NCBI GenBank assembly: GCA_013334925.1
Contig: JAAXWP010000001.1
Location: 1-64,000, forward strand
Source of the DNA: Chlorobiaceae bacterium
Lineage (GTDB): Bacteria; Bacteroidota; Chlorobiia; Chlorobiales; Chlorobiaceae
Direction: 5' to 3'
Length of the DNA stretch: 64,000 nt
Every line of letters starts with the position of its first letter. Position 1 is the stretch's first letter. The notes under the pieces are model-generated. The model was not told the DNA's origin and did not search any database. It saw only the letters and a program-made list of their open reading frames with translations. Positions 9,537 through 20,184 of the stretch are shown piece after piece. A program made the translations under genes and the position numbers.

Positions 9537-10082
9537 ATGTCATCGATCGGAAAAACTCTTGTTGCCACCCTGCTTGTTCTGCTGACCTCTGGTGCCGGAG
9601 CTGCACAGCCAGCTTCGGCCGCCGAGCGCGTCGTCCAGAGGGCGGCAGCTACTGCGAAAGGCCCGGTATTCAGGGTAAAGACCCTGGACGGCAAAACGGT
9701 TTCCAGTGAGCAGCTTGCCGGCAGACCATATATCGTCAATTTTTTTGCTTCATGGTGCCCTCCATGCCGAAAAGAGCTGCCTGATATGGTTCAGTTGCAG
9801 AAAAAGTACGCGAAGCAGGGCTTTACCTTCATCGGGTTTGCGGTGCGGGACAATGAGGTGGCTCTTCCCGATTTTCTGTGGGAGCTTGGCATCGACTTTC
9901 CGGTGGCCATGGCCGATCCTGCATTGTCCGCCGAATTCGGCAGGTATCTGCCCGGGGGGCTTCGGGGAATTCCTGCGACCTTCGTGATCGGACGTGACGG
10001 CCGTGTGATCAACGCCTTCTCAGGGGCGCTGGGCAAGTCCGACTTCGAGGAGCTTATCCTCAAGGCGATCAGGACGAAGTGA
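9537..10082 (+). CDS. soxW: Thioredoxin-like protein SoxW (TlpA family)
   Basis: YIVNFFASWCPPCRKELPDMVQLQKKYAKQGFTFIGFAV; last gene of the sox cluster. Confidence 0.9.
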   Translation: MSSIGKTLVATLLVLLTSGAGAAQPASAAERVVQRAAATAKGPVFRVKTLDGKTVSSEQLAGRPYIVNFFASWCPPCRKELPDMVQLQKKYAKQGFTFIGFAVRDNEVALPDFLWELGIDFPVAMADPALSAEFGRYLPGGLRGIPATFVIGRDGRVINAFSGALGKSDFEELILKAIRTK

Positions 10083-10203
10083 GGAATCCGGAACTCGTAT
10101 TTTAATTATAAGATGAGGTCTTTTTTTCGCTACGCACCATTCAGCATGACAGACTTTTCGACGTGAATTTATTGCGACTTGCTATGGCTGGAGCATAACC
10201 TGG

Positions 10204-10848
10204 ATGATGAGTGTGAACATTATCGATCTGAGTCACCCGATAACTCCGGATATGCCGGTCTGGCCCGGAACTGATGGCCCGCAATTCCTGTCGCTCGCCT
10301 CGATAGCGACGGACGGATATGCCGAGCTCTCACTGTGCATGTCGTCGCATACGGGCACCCATATCGATGCCCCCGCCCACATGATCGATGGTGCTGCCAC
10401 ACTCGACCGCTTTCCGGCGGATCACTTCTTTGGCCGAGCTCTTGTGGTGACCGTTCCTGAGCGCCCTGACCGTCGCATCGGACTCGACCTGCTCGAACCT
10501 CTGGCTGAGGAGATCGAGTCGGCGGAGTACCTCCTGCTGCATACCAACTGGTCGAGGTTCTGGGGGCTGGCGGGATATGATCAGGGATATCCGGTGCTTG
10601 ACGAGTCATCATCCGAATGGCTCGCAGGCTTTTCGCTCAAGGGGATCGGCGTCGACGCTCCGTCGTTCGATCTTCCTGAATCGCATGACTATCCGGTTCA
10701 CCGGCGGTTGCTCTCGACCGGGATGATTCTTATCGAAAACCTCGCCAATCTCCAGCATCTGCCACCTGCAGGAAGCCGTATAGCGCTGTTTCCCCTCCCC
10801 ATCGACCGTGCCGAAGCCTGTCCCGTAAGGGGCGTTGCACTCCTCTGA
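10204..10848 (+). CDS. Cyclase family protein (kynurenine formamidase-like metal-dependent hydrolase)
   Basis: IIDLSHPITPDMPVWPG and SSHTGTHIDAPAHMIDGAATLD. Confidence 0.85.
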   Translation: MMSVNIIDLSHPITPDMPVWPGTDGPQFLSLASIATDGYAELSLCMSSHTGTHIDAPAHMIDGAATLDRFPADHFFGRALVVTVPERPDRRIGLDLLEPLAEEIESAEYLLLHTNWSRFWGLAGYDQGYPVLDESSSEWLAGFSLKGIGVDAPSFDLPESHDYPVHRRLLSTGMILIENLANLQHLPPAGSRIALFPLPIDRAEACPVRGVALL

Positions 10849-10950
10849 GAGATAAATTTTTTATACAGGGCACGGGTTGGCGGGTTTATCCCTCTCGCAT
10901 ATCATGGCCGCGGAGCACAGCGGGCTACCCCCATTATCTTTTCATTGTCG

Positions 10951-10964
10951 ATAACAATTGTTAT
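10951..10964. promoter_or_regulatory. Candidate operator: perfect 14-bp palindrome ATAACAATTGTTAT upstream of sdhC
   Basis: Direct reading, about 100 bp 5' of the sdhC start. Confidence 0.3.
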
Positions 10965-11064
10965 TGCTCCCTCCTTGCATGTTTCCTCGCGAGGCGTTAC
11001 ATTTTGCGTCATATTTTTCGATTTCTGCGAGAACTGTTCTTTCCCTATCGAAACCAAAAGGATT

Positions 11065-11733
11065 ATGGACAGCTCCACGCGCAAACGCTTATCATCCATA
11101 ACCAGCAAGGTAATCATGGCTCTGGCCGGATTGTTTCTGGTTGTGTTTCTTGTCGTACATCTCGGCATCAACCTGCTTCTGCTCGCTGACGATGGCGGGA
11201 GAGCCTTCTCGGCAGCAGCGGAGTTCATGGGCACCAATCCGGTGATCAGGGTCTTCGAGGTGGTTCTCTTCGGCGGCTTCCTGCTGCACATGGCTTTCGG
11301 AGTCATGGTCAGCTTCCAGAACCGCGCATCGAGGCCGGTCCGTTATCAGCACAAGAACCGGTCTGAAACCTCGCCCCTCTCCAGGTACATGTTCCATTCC
11401 GGCATCATCGTCTTCATCTTTCTCGTTCTCCACTTCATCGATTACTACTTCATCAAGATCGGTCTGGTAGCTCCACCGGCAGGTATCGCCCCTCACGATT
11501 TTTACCATCGGTCGCTTGTCCTGTTTGCCAACAAGGGCTATTCCGGTGTATACCTGATCAGCTTCCTGTTTCTTGGCTTCCATCTGAATCACGCCGTTCA
11601 GGCCGCGTTCCAGACGATCGGTCTGAACCACAGCAAATACATGGATGCCATCAAGGTTGGCAGCACCCTCTATGCCATTGTCGTGGCTGGCGGGTTCATG
11701 GTCATACCGTTCTGGTTCATTCTTTTCAGGTAA
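11065..11733 (+). CDS. sdhC: Succinate dehydrogenase/fumarate reductase cytochrome b subunit
   Basis: Multi-TM protein [28 protein letters not shown]...; directly upstream of sdhA/sdhB. Confidence 0.92.
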   Translation: MDSSTRKRLSSITSKVIMALAGLFLVVFLVVHLGINLLLLADDGGRAFSAAAEFMGTNPVIRVFEVVLFGGFLLHMAFGVMVSFQNRASRPVRYQHKNRSETSPLSRYMFHSGIIVFIFLVLHFIDYYFIKIGLVAPPAGIAPHDFYHRSLVLFANKGYSGVYLISFLFLGFHLNHAVQAAFQTIGLNHSKYMDAIKVGSTLYAIVVAGGFMVIPFWFILFR

Positions 11734-11785
11734 TCACTATCTGTTTTCCGTTCTGCATGAACGTCACCGCAAACATCCATCGTCC

Positions 11786-13726
11786 ATGATCAACCTGAAA
11801 GCAGGTTCACCCCAGGTGCCGCTGCCCGAGCAATGGGACTCCTACAAGGCCGGTTGCAAGCTGGTCAATCCCAACAACAAGAGAAAACTCGACATCATCG
11901 TGGTCGGTACCGGTCTTGCAGGCGCTTCGGCGGCAGCAACGCTCGGACAGCTTGGCTACAATGTCAAGTCCTTCTGCTACCAGGATACGCCCCGTCGTGC
12001 ACACAGCATTGCAGCCCAGGGCGGTATCAACGCGGCCAAGAACTACCAGAACGATGGTGACAACGTGTTTCGCCTGTTCTACGACACGATCAAGGGTGGC
12101 GACTACCGAGCCCGCGAATCGAACGTGTATCGTCTCGCTTCGATCAGCCCGGAGATCATCGATCTCTGTGTCGCCCAGGGCGTGCCTTTTGCCCGTGAGT
12201 ACGGCGGCCTCCTGGCCAACCGCTCCTTTGGCGGCACCCAGGTTTCGAGGACCTTTTACGCTCGTGGCCAGACTGGCCAGCAGCTGCTGATCGGCGCTTA
12301 CAGCGCGCTGAGCCGCCAGATCTCGGAAGGTACCGTCAAACTGTACAATCGCAGGGATGTTCTGGACATTGTGATCGTTGACGGAAAAGCCCGCGGCGTG
12401 ATCGCACGTAACCTGGTGACCGGCGAGATCGAGCGCCATTCGGCCCATGCCGTGGTGCTTGCGACAGGCGGTTACGGCAACGTGTTTTTCCTGTCCACGA
12501 ATGCCATGGGCTCGAACGTCACCCCGGCATGGAGTGCTTACAAGCGGGGCGCACTGTTTTCCAATCCCTGCTTCACCCAGATCCACCCGACCTGTATTCC
12601 GGTACACGGCGAGTTCCAGTCCAAGCTTACCCTGATGAGCGAGAGCCTTCGTAACGACGGCCGCATCTGGGTTCCGCTCGACAAGGCCGACGCCGAAAAA
12701 CTCAGGAAAAAGGAGATCACCCCGGAGCAGATCCACGAATCGAAGCGTGACTATTATCTCGAGCGTCGCTACCCGGCGTTCGGCAACCTGGTGCCCAGGG
12801 ACGTCGCTTCAAGGGCCGCCAAGGAGCGTTGCGATGCCGGTTACGGTGTCGGTTCTACCGGCCGTGCGGTATTCCTCGATTTCAGCGATGCCATCAAGCG
12901 TCTTGGCCGTGAGGCCATCGCTGCCCGTTATGGCAACCTGTTCCAGATGTACGAGCAGATCGTCGCCGACGATCCCTATCAGACCCCGATGATGATCTAT
13001 CCCGCGGTGCACTACACCATGGGTGGCCTCTGGGTCGATTATGAGCTGATGACCACCGTGCCCGGCCTGTACGCGATCGGCGAGTGCAACTTCTCGGATC
13101 ACGGAGCCAACCGTCTCGGCGCATCGGCGCTCATGCAGGGACTTGCCGATGGCTATTTCGTCCTGCCGTACACGATCTCCGGCTATCTCTCCAACGAGAT
13201 TCACACGCCGCCGATTCCGACGACCCTGCCTGAATTCCATACGGCGGTCCAGGGTGTCACCGATCGTCTGACCCGTCTGAAAAACACCAACGGCAAACAG
13301 TCGGTAGACCATTTCCACCGCAATCTCGGCAAGATCATGTGGGAGTACTGCGGTATGGCCAGAAACGAGGCCGGACTCCAGAAAGCTCTCGGTCTGATCT
13401 CCGACCTGAAAGATGAGTTCTCGACAGGCGTCAGGATTCCCGGTGGCCTGAAAGAGTACAATCCCGAGCTGGAAAAAGCCTGGCGCGTTCAGGACTTTAT
13501 CGAGCTTGGTGACCTTATGGTTCGTGACGCGCTCGAGAGAAAGGAGTCGTGCGGAGGTCACTTCCGCGAAGAGTACCAGACCCCTGACGGCGAGGCGCTC
13601 CGTAACGACGAGGAGTTCGCTTTTGTTTCAGCCTGGGAGTACAAGGGCGGAACGGCAACTCCTGAATTGCATAAGGAAGAACTTGAGTTCAACGTGGTGA
13701 CACCATCTCAACGCTCCTATAAATAA
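11786..13726 (+). CDS. sdhA: Succinate dehydrogenase/fumarate reductase flavoprotein subunit
   Basis: [70 protein letters not shown]. Confidence 0.97.
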   Translation: MINLKAGSPQVPLPEQWDSYKAGCKLVNPNNKRKLDIIVVGTGLAGASAAATLGQLGYNVKSFCYQDTPRRAHSIAAQGGINAAKNYQNDGDNVFRLFYDTIKGGDYRARESNVYRLASISPEIIDLCVAQGVPFAREYGGLLANRSFGGTQVSRTFYARGQTGQQLLIGAYSALSRQISEGTVKLYNRRDVLDIVIVDGKARGVIARNLVTGEIERHSAHAVVLATGGYGNVFFLSTNAMGSNVTPAWSAYKRGALFSNPCFTQIHPTCIPVHGEFQSKLTLMSESLRNDGRIWVPLDKADAEKLRKKEITPEQIHESKRDYYLERRYPAFGNLVPRDVASRAAKERCDAGYGVGSTGRAVFLDFSDAIKRLGREAIAARYGNLFQMYEQIVADDPYQTPMMIYPAVHYTMGGLWVDYELMTTVPGLYAIGECNFSDHGANRLGASALMQGLADGYFVLPYTISGYLSNEIHTPPIPTTLPEFHTAVQGVTDRLTRLKNTNGKQSVDHFHRNLGKIMWEYCGMARNEAGLQKALGLISDLKDEFSTGVRIPGGLKEYNPELEKAWRVQDFIELGDLMVRDALERKESCGGHFREEYQTPDGEALRNDEEFAFVSAWEYKGGTATPELHKEELEFNVVTPSQRSYK

Positions 13727-13735
13727 CCAGCGATC

Positions 13736-14509
13736 ATGAATTTCACTCTGAAGATATGGCGTCAGAAAAACGCCACGGACAAGGGGGGGCTGGTCACCTA
13801 CAATGTCGAGAACATCTCTCCGGACAGCTCCTTTTTCGAAATGCTCGACGTCCTCAACCAGCAGCTTATCGCCAAGGGCGAGGACCCGGTCTCGTTTGAC
13901 CATGACTGCCGCGAGGGTATCTGCGGTACCTGCAGCCTCTACATCAATGGCCGTCCTCATGGTCCGCTGAAAGGCACGACCACCTGCCAGCTCCATATGC
14001 GCTCGTTCAGGAACGGTGAGACCATCTTCGTCGAGCCCTGGCGTTGCGGCGCATTCCCGGTCATCAAGGATCTGATCGTGGATCGCAGCGCATTCGACAA
14101 GATTATCCAGGCTGGAGGCTATGTGTCGGTCAACTCCGGCGGTATTCCCGATGCCAATACCATTCCGGTCCCGAAGTCAGATGCCGACGCGTCATTCGAT
14201 GCAGCGGCCTGTATCGGCTGTGGCGCCTGTGTGGCCTCCTGCCCGAATGCCTCTGCCATGCTGTTCGTGTCAGCCAAGGTTTCGCATCTGGCCCTGCTTC
14301 CCCAGGGACGCGTGGAGGCCGAGCGTCGCGTACAGAACATGGTTGCTGCCATGGACAGCCTCGGGTTCGGCAACTGCAGCAACACCTACGCCTGCGAGGC
14401 CGAGTGCCCCAAGGAGATCACGGTTGCGAACATCGCCCGCATGAATCGCGAGTTCCTCGCAGCCAAACTGTTTGCAGAGAAAGAGAAGCAGATCAGCTTC
14501 TCCCTCTGA
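13736..14509 (+). CDS. sdhB: Succinate dehydrogenase/fumarate reductase iron-sulfur subunit
   Basis: [24 protein letters not shown] and [18 protein letters not shown]. Confidence 0.97.
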   Translation: MNFTLKIWRQKNATDKGGLVTYNVENISPDSSFFEMLDVLNQQLIAKGEDPVSFDHDCREGICGTCSLYINGRPHGPLKGTTTCQLHMRSFRNGETIFVEPWRCGAFPVIKDLIVDRSAFDKIIQAGGYVSVNSGGIPDANTIPVPKSDADASFDAAACIGCGACVASCPNASAMLFVSAKVSHLALLPQGRVEAERRVQNMVAAMDSLGFGNCSNTYACEAECPKEITVANIARMNREFLAAKLFAEKEKQISFSL

Positions 14510-14531
14510 TTCCCGCTTTCTCACATCGTTA

Positions 14532-14562
14532 CTGCAGGCCGGATGCGTCTCCGGACCTGCAG
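14532..14562. terminator. Stem-loop between convergent sdhB and the FISUMP gene
   Basis: CTGCAGGCCGGA...TCCGGACCTGCAG inverted repeat with a one-base bulge; weak U-tract. Confidence 0.45.
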
Positions 14563-14570
14563 GTCGATGG

Positions 14571-15248
14571 TCAGTCCTTCACACACCGCACCGAAAAGCC
14601 GTTCTCCATCTTCACCTCGCCGCTCCGTACGGCATCGTCGTAAAAACCCATAGCCCGGGCGATCGCTTTCGCTTCGCCAGCTGCCGTAGATGTCCAGAAT
14701 CGGGCGAACTGACCGATCATAAGGAAGCTGCCGTCGGTATCACGTCTGGCTCCTGCGGGCAGGGCATCGAAACCAGCCGGTTGACTATTCGAAGCTCCAC
14801 TCCATTTGCCGGCCGCTTTGAGCGATGCGCCGGCCTGCTGCTCGCCGCCGGTAGCTTCGACGAGAGCCGACCACTCTTTTTCGCTGGCCACATGCCAGCC
14901 CTGCGGAGCGAGGCCTCTGGGGTCGTTGACGGCATGCCAGTTGTACAGATTGCCATATTTTTTCCCATTATCCTCGCTGAGATCGTACGTACTCCATGCG
15001 CCGCTCTTCAGCGTTCCCCAGGCTTGCTGGTCACGCACTTCAGGAATCGGATCACCGTTCCGGTAATGGCTCACCCTGAGGTTTTCAGACATCCATGTTT
15101 TGTCGCCGATCGTTACGGTTCTGTAGGTGTTCCCGTCGATATCGTTCACCGATCCTGTCCGGTTACCGCCGGGATTGCATGCGACAAGGAGCACGGGTAA
15201 AAGGACGAGGGCTGCTGTACGCAGTCGGGTGGTTAGCGGTCGTTTCAT
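14571..15248 (-). CDS. FISUMP-domain (fibrobacter succinogenes major paralogous domain) lipoprotein
   Basis: Lipobox LLVAC; DIDGNTYRTVTIGDKTWMSENLRVSHYRNGDPIPEV...WSTYDLSEDNGKKYGNLYNWHAVNDPRGLAPQGWHVAS...ENGFSVRCVKD. Confidence 0.85.
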   Translation of the reverse strand: MKRPLTTRLRTAALVLLPVLLVACNPGGNRTGSVNDIDGNTYRTVTIGDKTWMSENLRVSHYRNGDPIPEVRDQQAWGTLKSGAWSTYDLSEDNGKKYGNLYNWHAVNDPRGLAPQGWHVASEKEWSALVEATGGEQQAGASLKAAGKWSGASNSQPAGFDALPAGARRDTDGSFLMIGQFARFWTSTAAGEAKAIARAMGFYDDAVRSGEVKMENGFSVRCVKD

Positions 15249-15412
15249 GTCGTTTTTTGTGTTTAGAATTGGCATATGCCAATAATATGAAAAAAACCTC
15301 GCATGGAGGAACGGTGTGGAACTGAAACCGGTATGCTCAGAAAAGAGCGCTGGCTCCGTGTGGTCTGGATCGGAGATGAGGGCGGAAACGTCGTCAACTA
15401 TCGGAGGCGTCG

Positions 15413-16630
15413 ATGGAAAAAGGTGCAGCTGAACCCGGAAAATTTTCACGTCTGCCGGCAGGCGTCTGGATACTGGGTTTCGTGTCGATGCTCATGGACA
15501 TGTCATCGGAGCTCATCCTGAGTCTCTTGCCGGTGTTCATGACGACCCTGCTCGGTGCCGGTATGATCAGTGTCGGTATTGTCGAGGGATTTTCCGAGGG
15601 GGCGGCATCGATGATGAAGCTCTTATCGGGTTACTGGAGCGACCGCTTCAGACGCCGCAAGCCCCTGGCTGTTGTCGGGTATGGACTGAGTGCGCTCACC
15701 AAGCCATTGTTTCCCCTTGCCGGTACGGTCGGCATGCTGTTTCTGGCCAGGTTCGTCGATCGGGTAGGCAAAGGGATCAGGGGGGCCCCACGGGACGCCC
15801 TGATCGCCGAGATCACGCCATCCGGGATGCGAGGTGCTGCGTACGGACTCCGTCAGGCGCTCGATTCAGCCGGGGCGTTTCTCGGTCCGCTTCTTGCCGT
15901 CATGCTGATGCTGCTCTTTTCGAACGACCTGAGGAGAGTGCTCTGGGCCGCCACCATTCCCGCCGCCCTCTGCATCCTGCTTCTGGTTATCGCACTGCGT
16001 GAACCACAACCTTCCGCGACCGTCCCCGACGCTGAAAGCCATCCGGTCAACCTGCGAGGGTTCGCAGAGCTTCCCGTCGGGTTCTGGCTTGTCGTACTTA
16101 CCGGTACGCTGTTCACCATGGCGAGGTTCAGCGACGCATTCCTGGTACTGCGAGCCCTGAATACCGGGATGATGACCGCTTATGTTCCATTGGTTATGGT
16201 GGTCATGAACATCGTCTATTCTGCGGTATCCTACCCGGCTGGTGTGATGTCGGACCGGTATGGATCGACACGTCAGCTCGCTTTCGGGATCGCCATGCTC
16301 GTTTTCGCAAACCTGATACTCGCTGCCGCGGGTGAACCGCTGATCGTCATGGGGGGCGTCGTGCTGTGGGGCTGCCATCTCGGATTCACCCAGGGAATAC
16401 TCTCGAAGCTTGTAGCGGCAACCGCTCCGCCGGAACTGCTGGCCACGGCTTTCGGTATCTTCAACCTCGTTACCGGTATTGCCGTGTTGCTGTCGAGCCT
16501 GCTGGCGGGTCTCCTCTGGCAGCTGGTGGGGCCATCGTCAACCTTTCTGGCTGGAGCCCTGTTTGCCGTGGTCGCTTCGGTCGCGCTGGTTGCAGCAGGA
16601 AGAAACGGGGCGCTCCAGGGGGGAGCGTGA
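15413..16630 (+). CDS. MFS transporter
   Basis: About 12 TM segments; GYWSDRFRRRKPLAVVGYGLSALTKPL and DRVGKGIRGAPRDALIAE. Confidence 0.85.
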   Translation: MEKGAAEPGKFSRLPAGVWILGFVSMLMDMSSELILSLLPVFMTTLLGAGMISVGIVEGFSEGAASMMKLLSGYWSDRFRRRKPLAVVGYGLSALTKPLFPLAGTVGMLFLARFVDRVGKGIRGAPRDALIAEITPSGMRGAAYGLRQALDSAGAFLGPLLAVMLMLLFSNDLRRVLWAATIPAALCILLLVIALREPQPSATVPDAESHPVNLRGFAELPVGFWLVVLTGTLFTMARFSDAFLVLRALNTGMMTAYVPLVMVVMNIVYSAVSYPAGVMSDRYGSTRQLAFGIAMLVFANLILAAAGEPLIVMGGVVLWGCHLGFTQGILSKLVAATAPPELLATAFGIFNLVTGIAVLLSSLLAGLLWQLVGPSSTFLAGALFAVVASVALVAAGRNGALQGGA

Positions 16631-16706
16631 ATCAGAACGATTAATTTATGTACATTGATTAATACGTAACTGAAGCTTTCTGATAATGTTATCCTCAAGA
16701 GACATC

Positions 16707-17204
16707 ATGACGTCAACCAGGAGGGGGGGGCACCTGCCAGGGCTGCTCATCATGCTGCCGGCGGCGTTTGTACTGCTTCAGGGGTGCAGTCGGGGAAACG
16801 AAGGTCGCCACACCAAACCCGGGGTCAACACCGAACGCAGCCAGAGTGGCTCAGCTGCCGAGAGCGTTACGATAGAGACCGCAAACCGGACGGTCGAGAT
16901 CATGGCCGGGGGAGTGGGATGGCCATCCGGAATTCCCGCGGATGTTCCGCCCTTTCCGTACGGAACGATCAGCTCCGTTGCGAAAACGGAAAGCGCCGAG
17001 GGGCTGAGCTGGTCGATCTCGGTCACCAGCCTCTCCCCTGAAGCCGTCAGGCAGTATGAAAAGGAGCTCCGGAATCATGGATTTCAGACTTCGTCGATGA
17101 TCGTCGGCAGCGGTGGCAGCGTGACGGGGCAGAACGGGAACATTTCGATCGCCGTCGTGGTCGGTGCCGATACCGCAACCATCTCGGTCGCCATAAAAAA
17201 ATAA
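16707..17204 (+). CDS. Hypothetical lipoprotein
   Basis: Signal peptide with lipobox LLQGCS; no family recognised. Confidence 0.6.
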   Translation: MTSTRRGGHLPGLLIMLPAAFVLLQGCSRGNEGRHTKPGVNTERSQSGSAAESVTIETANRTVEIMAGGVGWPSGIPADVPPFPYGTISSVAKTESAEGLSWSISVTSLSPEAVRQYEKELRNHGFQTSSMIVGSGGSVTGQNGNISIAVVVGADTATISVAIKK

Positions 17205-17222
17205 CCATCAACCATCTCCAGT

Positions 17223-17603
17223 ATGCCCAGAATCGAATCCGACTGCATTTTCTGCAAAATCGTTGCCGGACAGATTCCGGCTACGGTCGTGTATCGTAAC
17301 GAACACGTCATGGCTTTCCGGGATGTGAACCCGACGGCACCTACCCATGTGCTGATCATTCCGATCGAGCACATTCCGTCTCTGAGCCACCTGTCGCCGA
17401 CCGACGAAACCATCGCCGGCCATATACTGCTCGCAGCCCGGACGGTTGCCGAGATAACCGGGGTGCTCGAATCGGGCTATCGTCTGGTGTTCAACAACGG
17501 CCCCGATGCCCTGCAGAGCGTCGGTCATATCCATGCCCACCTCATCGGCGGAAAATCGATGGGTTGGCCTCCTTTTCCCGGAGCGTCGGTTCATCACGGC
17601 TGA
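17223..17603 (+). CDS. HIT (histidine triad) family protein
   Basis: CIFCKIVAGQIPATVVY...HIHAHLIGGKSMGWPP. Confidence 0.92.
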   Translation: MPRIESDCIFCKIVAGQIPATVVYRNEHVMAFRDVNPTAPTHVLIIPIEHIPSLSHLSPTDETIAGHILLAARTVAEITGVLESGYRLVFNNGPDALQSVGHIHAHLIGGKSMGWPPFPGASVHHG

Positions 17604-17758
17604 ACTCATTCAGCGGTGCCTGGTCATCAATCCTTTGGTGCGACGGTCTCGGAAAAAAACTTTACCGATATCCGGAGAGCGGAAAACTTTTCCTTTGGAA
17701 GCTCTGTTATTTATATTAATTCTAATTATGCCCGTTATTCATCTTTGCAGTGAACCAT

Positions 17759-18052
17759 ATGAAGTTGTCAGAACTCAAGGTCGGCGACCGTGCTGAGGTC
17801 GTTTCCATGCAGACCGATCCACTGGTCAGGAGGCGTCTCATGGATCTCGGCCTCATCAGGGGCACCGAGCTCAAGGTGCTTCGGGTCGCTCCGCTCGGCG
17901 ATCCCATAGAGATCGTCTATAAAGGTCTTTACCTGACGTTGCGGAAGTCGGAGGCCGAAGGTGTAGGGGTGAGGCTCATCGACACGGCAGGGGTTCCCGG
18001 GAACGCCATGGGGCAGAAGAGGCATCGCATGCGTTTCGGGCGGGCGTCATGA
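17759..18052 (+). CDS. feoA: Ferrous iron transport protein A
   Basis: MKLSELKVGDRAEVVSMQTDPLVRRRLMDLGLIRGTELKVLRVAPLGDPIEI; overlaps feoB start. Confidence 0.92.
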   Translation: MKLSELKVGDRAEVVSMQTDPLVRRRLMDLGLIRGTELKVLRVAPLGDPIEIVYKGLYLTLRKSEAEGVGVRLIDTAGVPGNAMGQKRHRMRFGRAS

Positions 18053-20184
18053 ACAGGCGACGTGACATTACGGTTGCTCTGACGGGCAATCCCAACGCGG
18101 GGAAGTCCTCGCTGTTCAATGTTATGACCGGTGCTCACCAGCGTGTGGGCAACTTTCCCGGGGTCACCATCGAAAAACACGAAGGGTACGTCGATTATCA
18201 GGGCCGCCGCATCACGGTGGTGGACCTTCCAGGTACCTACTCACTCACCCCCTTCTCGCCCGAAGAGATCGTCACGCGTCATTTCATTATCGAAGAGAAG
18301 CCGGACGTCGTTGTCAATGTGGTCGAAGGGGCCAACCTCGAACGGAATCTGCTGCTGACGGTCCAGCTCATGGAGATGGAGGTCGATCTGCTCGTTGCCC
18401 TCAATATGATCGACGAGGTAGAGGAGAAGGGGATTTCGATCGACCAGAAGCAGCTTCAGAAGCTCCTTGGTTCTCATATCGTGCCGACATCGGCCAGACA
18501 GAAGCGGGGTATCGACATTCTGCTCGATCATATCGTCAGAGTGGCCGATGGCCGGATCGAAATAGGCAAGAACAAGCTCGTGTTCAGCGCTGAAGTGGAA
18601 GCTGCGGTCACGAAGATCGCCACCCTGCTCTCACATGAACGTGCGCTGGAGGGCGCCAATCATCGCTGGCTTGCCATCAAGCTGCTCGAGAACGACTCTG
18701 AAGCCTATCACCAGGTGCAGCAGCATCCGGTATGGGTCAAGGTCGAGCTCGCCTTGCAGGAGGCCATTACGGAGTGCGAACGCCTTCATCGCACCGACCC
18801 TGAAGCGCTCATCACGGAGGATCGTCACTCCTTCATCCGGGGGGCGATGCAGGAGTGTGTCCGTCAGCCGCATGCCGAGAGGGCTACCATGACCGACTAT
18901 ATCGACATGGTGGTGCTCAACAGGGTGCTTGGCATCCCGGTATTCCTTGCCGTGGTCTGGGGGATCTTCCAGCTCACCTTTTCGCTCGGAGAACCCCTGA
19001 CCAAGGGTCTCGAATACCTGTTCAGCCTTGCCGGCGCGACGCTGGAACCGATGCTGCCGGATCCGCTGCTCAAATCGATCCTGATCGACGGCATTCTTGC
19101 CGGTGTTGGCGGGGTCGTGGTCTTTCTCCCCAACATCGTGCTGCTGTTCATCGGGCTGTCATTTCTCGAGGCATCCGGATACATGGCGCGTGCCGCCTTC
19201 GTGATCGACAAGGTGATGCATCGTTTCGGGCTGCACGGCAAGTCCTTCATCCCGATGGTCACCGGCTTCGGCTGTTCGATTCCGGCCATCATGGCGACCA
19301 GGACCCTCAAGAGCCGCTCCGACCGCCTTGCAACCATTATGGCAATTCCGTTCATGAGCTGCGGAGCGAAGCTGCCTCTGTATGTCCTGCTGGCAGGAGC
19401 GTTCTTTCCTCCGGGCATCGCCGCAAACGTTATGTTCGGCATCTACCTGCTGGGCATCGCCGTCGGGCTGTGGACAGCGTGGATGCTCAAATCGACGGTG
19501 CTGAAAAGCGATTCCGAGCCTTTCGTGATGGAGCTGCCCCCCTATCGATGGCCTACTCTGGCTTCCGTGGTCTTCCAGGCCAGAATGAAGGCAGTGATGT
19601 ACCTGAAGAAAGCCGGCACGCTCATTCTTGCGGCTGTGCTGCTGATCTGGGCGGCGAGCAACTTCCCGAGAAACCGGGAGATCGACGCGCGGCTTGCGGT
19701 CGAAAAGGCCCGTATCGAAGTTTCGGACTCTTCGACTGAACAGAAAGCCGAGACTCTGCGTGTGGTGGAGGCAAAAGCCCAGGCCGCCCAGCTTGAATAT
19801 TCGGTTGCCGGTCGTGCGGGCAAGCTGCTCGAGCCGCTCATCAGGCCTCTTGGTTTCGACTGGAGGATCGGCATCGCCCTGGTGACGGGACTAGCTGCCA
19901 AAGAGGTCGTTGTTTCGACCCTTGGTACGATCGTCTCGATCGGCCACTCCGGGCAGGCCTCCGATCTCACCACGATCCTGAGGAGCGATCCGGGATTCTC
20001 AAGGGCAACCGCGCTCAGCCTGATGGTGTTCACGTTGCTCTATGTGCCGTGTGTAGCCTCGCTTGGCATCATGAAGAAGGAGGTCGGGTCATGGAAGCCC
20101 GTGATCGTTTTCACGGGCTATGTGCTCCTGATTGCGTGGGTTGCGTCGTTCGTGACCTACCACGCAGCGTTGTTCATGCAGTGA
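18049..20184 (+). CDS. feoB: Ferrous iron transport protein B
   Basis: GNPNAGKSSLFNVMTGAHQRVGNFPGVTIEKHEG G1 motif; FeoB membrane domain MVTGFGCSIPAIMATRTLKS. Confidence 0.97.
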   Translation: MNRRRDITVALTGNPNAGKSSLFNVMTGAHQRVGNFPGVTIEKHEGYVDYQGRRITVVDLPGTYSLTPFSPEEIVTRHFIIEEKPDVVVNVVEGANLERNLLLTVQLMEMEVDLLVALNMIDEVEEKGISIDQKQLQKLLGSHIVPTSARQKRGIDILLDHIVRVADGRIEIGKNKLVFSAEVEAAVTKIATLLSHERALEGANHRWLAIKLLENDSEAYHQVQQHPVWVKVELALQEAITECERLHRTDPEALITEDRHSFIRGAMQECVRQPHAERATMTDYIDMVVLNRVLGIPVFLAVVWGIFQLTFSLGEPLTKGLEYLFSLAGATLEPMLPDPLLKSILIDGILAGVGGVVVFLPNIVLLFIGLSFLEASGYMARAAFVIDKVMHRFGLHGKSFIPMVTGFGCSIPAIMATRTLKSRSDRLATIMAIPFMSCGAKLPLYVLLAGAFFPPGIAANVMFGIYLLGIAVGLWTAWMLKSTVLKSDSEPFVMELPPYRWPTLASVVFQARMKAVMYLKKAGTLILAAVLLIWAASNFPRNREIDARLAVEKARIEVSDSSTEQKAETLRVVEAKAQAAQLEYSVAGRAGKLLEPLIRPLGFDWRIGIALVTGLAAKEVVVSTLGTIVSIGHSGQASDLTTILRSDPGFSRATALSLMVFTLLYVPCVASLGIMKKEVGSWKPVIVFTGYVLLIAWVASFVTYHAALFMQ

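Noticed and set aside
17690-17758. Possible Fur box in the AT-rich DNA before feoA (TTATTTATATTAATTCTAATTATG)
   Set aside because: AT-rich but lacks a convincing inverted GATAAT hexamer arrangement
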